NCBI RefSeq assembly: GCF_002911665.1
Contig: NZ_MTBP01000002.1
Span: 1,302,001 to 1,366,000 of the forward strand
Length of the DNA: 64,000 nt
Direction: 5' to 3'
Origin: Actinomadura rubteroloni
GTDB taxonomy: Bacteria; Actinomycetota; Actinomycetes; Streptosporangiales; Streptosporangiaceae
A program made the translations under genes and the position numbers. The notes beneath the pieces are model-generated. The model was given only the letters and a program-made list of their open reading frames with translations, did not search any database and was not told the origin of the DNA. Positions within the stretch are counted from its first letter, which is position 1; every line of letters starts with the position of its first letter. Below, one piece after another: positions 59,737 to 64,000 of this stretch.

Positions 59737-60594
59737 ATGGACAACCGGGACGACATCCGCGAGTTCCTCACCTCACGCCGGGCGAGGATCACCCCGCAGC
59801 AGGCCGGGCTGCCCGTCTACGGGACGAACCGGCGCGTCCCCGGCCTCCGCCGCGAGGAGGTCGCGCTGCTCGCCGGGGTGTCGATCGACTACTACACGCA
59901 GTTGGAGCGCGGGCGGCTGGCGGGCGTGTCCGAGACCGTCCTGGACGCCGTCGCGCGGGCCCTGCGCCTCGACGACGCCGAGCGCTCGCACCTGTTCGAT
60001 CTCGCCCGTGCGGCGAACGCGCCGGCACGTCCGCGGCGTCGGCCCGCGCCGAAGGTCCGCCCGGGGCTCCAGCGGCTGATCGACGCGCTGGTCGACGCGC
60101 CCGCGATGATCCGCAACGGCCGCATGGACGTCCTGGCCGCCAACCGGCTCGGCCGCGCGATGTACGCGCCGATCTTCCAGAGTTCCAGTCCCGCGAACGT
60201 CGCCCGTTTCCAGTTCCTGGATCCCGCCGCCGCCGACTTCTACACCGACTGGGACAGCGCCGCCGACATCACGGTCGCGCTCCTGCGCACCGAAGCGGGA
60301 CGCGACCCCTACGACCGCAACCTCACCGATCTCATCGGCGAGCTGTCCACCCGCAGCGATGATTTCCGGACGCGCTGGGCGCAGCACAACGTCCGCATCC
60401 ACCACACGGGCACCAAGTCCTTTCACCACCCGGCCGTCGGCGACCTCGCGCTTGACTACGAATCCATCGCGCTGCACGCCGACCACAACCTCCACCTCAC
60501 CGTCTACACCGCGGCGCCCGGCACTCCCAGCGAGGACGCCCTGCGCCTCCTGGCGAGCTGGGCCGCCACCCACCTTCAGGAACACCGTCCCTGA
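59737..60594 (+). CDS. XRE-type regulator with MmyB-like ligand domain
   Basis: This 285-residue protein begins with a helix-turn-helix (about 30-80, RREEVALLAGVSIDYYTQLERGR). An MmyB-like PAS-type ligand-binding domain follows (from about 105; DAPAMIRNGRMDVLAANRLGRAMYAPIF, and W/H-rich RWAQHNVRIHHTGTKSFHHPAVGDLALDYE). Regulators of this type are found in actinobacteria next to dehydrogenases or hydrolases. It is 22 bp upstream of an alpha/beta hydrolase in the same direction and divergent from the alcohol dehydrogenase. Both are candidate targets. Confidence 0.9.
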   Translation: MDNRDDIREFLTSRRARITPQQAGLPVYGTNRRVPGLRREEVALLAGVSIDYYTQLERGRLAGVSETVLDAVARALRLDDAERSHLFDLARAANAPARPRRRPAPKVRPGLQRLIDALVDAPAMIRNGRMDVLAANRLGRAMYAPIFQSSSPANVARFQFLDPAAADFYTDWDSAADITVALLRTEAGRDPYDRNLTDLIGELSTRSDDFRTRWAQHNVRIHHTGTKSFHHPAVGDLALDYESIALHADHNLHLTVYTAAPGTPSEDALRLLASWAATHLQEHRP

Positions 60595-60615
60595 TCGGGG
60601 ATCAAGGAGACCACC

Positions 60616-61500
60616 ATGACCGGCACCAGCGGCGAGCGGCTGCACACCGTCAACGGCGTCGAGCTGTGCGTCGAGACCTTCGGGGACCGGACGGACCCGG
60701 CCGTCCTGCTCGTCGCCGGGTCGTCCGCCTCGATGCTGTGGTGGGACGCCCGGTTGTGCGAACGCATCGCGGCGGGCGGACGGTACGTCGTCCGCTACGA
60801 CCACCGCGACACCGGCCGGTCGACCGCCTCTCCCCCGGGCGCACCGACGTACTCGTACACCGACCTGGCCCGCGACGCGCTCGGCATCCAGGACGTCCTG
60901 GGCATCGAACGCGCCCACCTGGTCTGCCAGTCGATGTTCGGCGGGATCGGCCTCATCCTCGGCGTGGACTACCCCGAGCGCGTCGCGTCCCTGACGTTCG
61001 TGTCGACCTCGACCGGCGCGGACGACCTCCCGCCGCCGTCGAGCGACCTGAAGATGCCGGACGAGCCGGACACCTCGGACACGGCGGCGGTCGTCCGGTA
61101 CGTGGTCGCAAGCGCGAAAGCCTGCGCCGGCGGCCACTTCGACGAGCCCGCGATGCGCGCCCTGGCCGAACGCGACGTGGCGCGGGCGCGGAACTACGCG
61201 TCCACGCTGGTCAACCACTACGTCATCGACGTCGAAGGCCTGGTGCGCGGCGGCTTCGGCGACATCGCGGCGCCGACGCTCGTCGTCCACGGCGACCGCG
61301 ACCCGCTCCTGCCGCTCCCGCACGGCGAGGCGTTGCGCGACGCGATCCCCGGCGCGGACCTGCTGGTCCTGGAAGGCGCCGGACACGACGTCCCCGAACC
61401 CGTATGGGATGCGTTCGTATCGGCCCTGCTGCACCACACGCGAAGAAACGTCCGGCGTGAGCGCCGCGCGGCTACCGGGGCGCGAAGCCGTTCTGAATGA
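60616..61500 (+). CDS. Alpha/beta-hydrolase
   Basis: This 294-residue hydrolase has oxyanion-hole region LLVAGSSASMLWWD, strand RYVVRYDHRDTGRST and the nucleophile elbow VCQSMFGG, where Ser is preserved but the usual GxSxG reads CxSxF. It also has an acid in VVHGDRDPLLP and His in GAGHDVPEP. The elbow is unusual and might alter activity. GGAG lies before ATG 60616. Its end overlaps the convergent TetR gene by 29 bp. Confidence 0.87.
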   Translation: MTGTSGERLHTVNGVELCVETFGDRTDPAVLLVAGSSASMLWWDARLCERIAAGGRYVVRYDHRDTGRSTASPPGAPTYSYTDLARDALGIQDVLGIERAHLVCQSMFGGIGLILGVDYPERVASLTFVSTSTGADDLPPPSSDLKMPDEPDTSDTAAVVRYVVASAKACAGGHFDEPAMRALAERDVARARNYASTLVNHYVIDVEGLVRGGFGDIAAPTLVVHGDRDPLLPLPHGEALRDAIPGADLLVLEGAGHDVPEPVWDAFVSALLHHTRRNVRRERRAATGARSRSE

Positions 61501-62041
61501 GGTCGAAGGTCTCCTCTACGGCGGCCAGAGGGTCGTCCGCCTGCCGGGCCAGGGAGTAGGCCTCCAGCGCGAAGCGGGCGAGGGCGCGGCGGGCGGTCGC
61601 GGTGGCGGGGGCCTCGGGGTCCGCGGCGATGGCGGCGACGAGCGCCTGCTCGTGCCGGGCCTGCATGCGGGACGCGTAGCCGCGCAGCGCGGCCGAGTTC
61701 TCGACCAGGGTCCAGAACGCGATGGATTCCGGCGCGGAGAACCACCGGGCCGCGCTCAGCGCCTCGGCGCGCAGCGCGTCGATCAGCGACCGGCCGGGGG
61801 GCCGGTTCGCCACGGCGCCGACCAGGCGTTCCTCATGCTGCTCGTCCTGGTCGAAGACCAGTGCCTCCTTGGACGCGAAGTGCGCGAACACGGTGGTCAC
61901 GGCGACGTCGGCTTCGCGCGCCACGTCCCGCATGCCGACCTCGTCGTATCCGCGCTCGGCGAAGAGACGCAGCGCGACCTCCGCGATGTGGTTCCGCGTC
62001 GCCGCCTTCTTGCGCTCCCGGCGCCCCGCCTTCGGATCCAT
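61472..62041 (-). CDS. TetR-family repressor
   Basis: This 189-residue TetR protein has the DNA-binding domain RRERKKAATRNHIAEVALRLFAERG with recognition helix VAVTTVFAHFASKEALVF and an all-helical ligand domain. It belongs to the same subfamily as both halves of the tandem TetR at 52157-53383 (shared RERKKAATR and SKE(A/S)LVF). It is divergent from a FAD monooxygenase. Two palindromes between them are likely its operators. Confidence 0.92.
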   Translation of the reverse strand: MDPKAGRRERKKAATRNHIAEVALRLFAERGYDEVGMRDVAREADVAVTTVFAHFASKEALVFDQDEQHEERLVGAVANRPPGRSLIDALRAEALSAARWFSAPESIAFWTLVENSAALRGYASRMQARHEQALVAAIAADPEAPATATARRALARFALEAYSLARQADDPLAAVEETFDLIQNGFAPR

Positions 62042-62060
62042 CCGACCAGGATAGTAAAGA

Positions 62061-62090
62061 CTAACGCGTTATGAAAACCTAACGTGTTAG
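62061..62090. promoter_or_regulatory. Paired TetR operators
   Basis: TAACGCGTTA (62062-62071) and CTAACGTGTTAG (62079-62090) are each perfect palindromes with the same core CTAACGYGTTA. Their centres are 18 bp apart and lie between the divergent TetR and FAD monooxygenase starts. Such tandem sites suit cooperative binding of TetR dimers over both promoters. Confidence 0.75.
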
Positions 62091-62104
62091 CGTATGGTGG
62101 CGAT

Positions 62105-63553
62105 ATGACCACCACCGACGTACTCATCGTGGGAGCGGGCCCGACAGGCCTGATCACCGCTGCGGCACTGGCCCGCAAGGGGGCGCGCGTGCGCCTCGTC
62201 GACGCCCAGCCCGGACCCCAGATCGGAAGCCGCGGGAAGGGCGTCCAGCCGCGCACGCTCGAACTCCTGGACGGCTTCGACGTGGCGCGGCGCCTGCTCG
62301 CCGCCGGACGGTCCCGCCTGGTGATCCGCTACGTGGACCCCGACGGCACCGCGCACGAGCACGACATGACCAAGGGCGTCGAGCAGACGCCGACCACGCC
62401 GTTCGCCCGTCCGATGGTCCTTCCGCAGTGGCGACTCGAGGAAACCCTGCGTGACCTGCTCACGACGTACGGCGTCCGGGTCGAGTTCGGCACGCGCCTG
62501 ACCGACATGCGGCCCGGCGGCGACGGCGTCGCCGTCGAACTCTCCTCGGGTGAGCGCCTGCGCGCCGGATGGCTGGTCGGCGCGGACGGCGGGTCCAGCA
62601 CCGTCCGCAAGCTCGCGGGCGTGTCGTTCCTCGGCGTGACCCGCGAGGAGAAGCAGATGCTGCTCGGGGACTTCCGCCTCGACGGCGTCGACCGCGACTG
62701 GTGGCACGCCCGGCGCCGCTCGGGCGGTCAGCGCCTGTCGCTGGTGCCGCTGCCCGCGACGGACTCGTTCGTGCTCCAGGCCGAGATCAACGAGAGCGAC
62801 GGCGACGTCAAGCCGACGCTCGCCACCTACCAGGCGCTCGTGGACGACGCCTACGGCCCCGGAACCGTCACCCTCCGCGAAGCCCTCTGGACCTCGCGCT
62901 GGCGCTACAACGAGCGGATGGTCGACCGCTACCGCGTCGGACGCGTCCTGCTCGCCGGAGACGCCGCCCACGTCCACGCGCCGGCCGGCGCCCAGGGCAT
63001 GAACACCGGCGTTCACGACGGGATCAACCTCGGCTGGAAGCTGGCCGCCGTCCTCAACGGCGCCCCGGAATCGCTGCTGGACACCTACGAGCAGGAGCGA
63101 CTGCCGATGGCGGCGGCCGTGCTCGGCCTCTCCAAGGAGCTGCTGACGCGCTTCTCCAAGTTCGAGGACGCCGACCTCGACGTGATGTCCGGCCTCGGGA
63201 TCACCTATCGCGGCGGCCCGCTCAGCCCCGCCTGGGACGGCGCCGGCCCCCACCCGGGCGACCGCAGCCCCGACGCGACCTGCTCCCGGCCCGACGGACG
63301 CCCGGTGCGCCTGTTCGAGCTGCAACGCGGCGGCGACTGGACCCTCTACCGGTTCGGCGCCGGCCCACTGCCCGAGGTCGCGGGAGTCAACGCCTACTCG
63401 ATCGGCACCGACCTGCTCGACCCGCACGCGGCGGCACGCAGCGCCTACCAGGCACTCGACGACGAGTTCGTCCTGGTCCGCCCGGACGGCCACATCGGAC
63501 TGCGCACCACCGACGCGACGGCCGTCACCGCGTACCTGGCCACAGTGAGCTGA
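62105..63553 (+). CDS. FAD-dependent aromatic monooxygenase (PHBH-like)
   Basis: This 482-residue flavoprotein has the Rossmann FAD motif VLIVGAGPTGLITAAALARKG, the DG-like segment LVGADGGSSTVRKLAG and the RVLLAGDAAHVHAPAGAQGMNTGVHDGINLGWKL pyrophosphate motif. The C-terminal thioredoxin-like domain (about 385-482) is short but recognisable. It would hydroxylate an aromatic or polyketide substrate with NAD(P)H. ATG 62105 comes 14 bp after the operators. The inducer of the divergent TetR may be its substrate. Confidence 0.92.
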   Translation: MTTTDVLIVGAGPTGLITAAALARKGARVRLVDAQPGPQIGSRGKGVQPRTLELLDGFDVARRLLAAGRSRLVIRYVDPDGTAHEHDMTKGVEQTPTTPFARPMVLPQWRLEETLRDLLTTYGVRVEFGTRLTDMRPGGDGVAVELSSGERLRAGWLVGADGGSSTVRKLAGVSFLGVTREEKQMLLGDFRLDGVDRDWWHARRRSGGQRLSLVPLPATDSFVLQAEINESDGDVKPTLATYQALVDDAYGPGTVTLREALWTSRWRYNERMVDRYRVGRVLLAGDAAHVHAPAGAQGMNTGVHDGINLGWKLAAVLNGAPESLLDTYEQERLPMAAAVLGLSKELLTRFSKFEDADLDVMSGLGITYRGGPLSPAWDGAGPHPGDRSPDATCSRPDGRPVRLFELQRGGDWTLYRFGAGPLPEVAGVNAYSIGTDLLDPHAAARSAYQALDDEFVLVRPDGHIGLRTTDATAVTAYLATVS

Positions 63554-63565
63554 CCGAAATCGGAG

Positions 63566-64000
63566 TCAGGAGCTTTCCTCGGCGGCGGTCTCGGCCTGGG
63601 CGCGGGCCTCGATGATGGCCTGCTCGGCCTTGGCGTGCGCGTCCACGACGATCTGGACGGCCTCTTCCGGCGTGTCCGTCAGGTGCAGAAGCCGGGGGTC
63701 GTCGGTGGAGACCAGGCCCCTGGTCAGGAGAGTTCCGTTGATCCAGTCGACCAGGGGCTGCCAGAACTCGCGGCCGACCAGGACGATCGGGAAGCGCGTG
63801 ATCTTGCCGGTCTGGACGAGCGTCACCGCCTCGAAGAGTTCGTCCAGCGTCCCGAAGCCGCCGGGCAGGACGATGAACGCCTGCGAGTATTTGACGAACA
63901 TCGTCTTCCGGACGAAGAAGTACCGGAACTCGAGGCCCACGTCGATGTGGTCGTTGAGCTTCTGCTCGAACGGCAGCTCGATGCCGAGCCCGACCGACAG
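63566..64000 (-). CDS. LOG-family (TIGR00730) protein, N-terminus beyond the window
   Basis: The last 144 residues are visible, entering at LSVGLGIELPFEQKLNDHIDVG. Motifs RYFFVRKTMFVKYSQAFIVLPG and PGGFGTLDELFE mark the LOG family. The FRYFFVRK version is that of the longer, type-II-like LOG proteins and differs from the 196-residue copy at 8602-9192. The C-terminal tail is an Ala/Glu-rich helix. It converges with the FAD monooxygenase gene. Confidence 0.88.
   Translation of the reverse strand: MSVGLGIELPFEQKLNDHIDVGLEFRYFFVRKTMFVKYSQAFIVLPGGFGTLDELFEAVTLVQTGKITRFPIVLVGREFWQPLVDWINGTLLTRGLVSTDDPRLLHLTDTPEEAVQIVVDAHAKAEQAIIEARAQAETAAEESS

Overview
The window is very GC-rich (third codon positions almost all G or C), with many GTG starts, many 4-bp ATGA/GTGA gene overlaps, ECF sigma/anti-sigma pairs, mycothiol- and F420-type enzyme families and a tRNA-Lys without an encoded CCA end. 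This points to a filamentous actinomycete, most like the Thermomonosporaceae (Actinomadura and relatives). The block 6444-9192 (DUF3117, tag, DivIVA-like, a folP-like remnant, LOG protein) keeps the order of the M. tuberculosis Rv1205-Rv1211 neighbourhood as I remember it.

Left part (1-18.2 kb). A four-gene minus-strand operon (3736 to 656) encodes a membrane-anchored sulfite-oxidase-family molybdoenzyme, a methionine-rich hexapeptide-repeat lipoprotein, a SigK-type ECF sigma factor with a cysteine pair spaced like that of M. tuberculosis SigK, and its RskA-type anti-sigma factor. A SigK-like promoter lies right in front of it. Then come a double GNAT protein, leucyl aminopeptidase, the tag/DivIVA/LOG block, an MFS exporter facing an MMPL exporter, a NarL-type two-component system, a secreted BP74-like protein, a YjbR protein, and an ECF sigma factor with its CU044_5270 membrane partner.

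Respiratory block (18.2-29.6 kb). A Cys-rich copper-binding four-helix protein diverges from an overlapping operon: cytochrome b, cytochrome oxidase subunit I, cytoplasmic-type formate dehydrogenase (Cys instead of selenocysteine), four-cluster ferredoxin subunit and NrfD membrane subunit. No Rieske protein, cytochrome c or oxidase subunit II is present. A ChaB/Rho-N protein, a hemerythrin protein and an unrecognised ferritin-like protein follow.

Accessory and envelope part (29.6-45.4 kb). A three-gene operon (two glycosyltransferase-like proteins around a leucine-rich-repeat-variant protein) leads to tRNA-Lys. A 2.2-kb decayed integrative island lies between the tRNA and a 42-bp copy of its 3' end. 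It holds an integrase tail, a broken methyltransferase and one lower-GC orphan gene. Beyond it are peptidoglycan hydrolases, a receiver-GGDEF-glycosyltransferase fusion, an acyltransferase, a CHAP hydrolase under a c-di-AMP riboswitch, and an FkbH-like enzyme.

Right part (45.4-64 kb). This is mostly regulator/effector pairs with readable operators (LysR/EamA, LysR/SDR, HxlR/reductase, TetR/FAD monooxygenase), plus purC, a membrane Mrr-type nuclease, a protein made of two fused TetR repressors next to a P450, an EamA-Lrp-SGNH operon, and a LOG-family gene cut by the window end. No CRISPR array, rRNA or intact transposase was seen.
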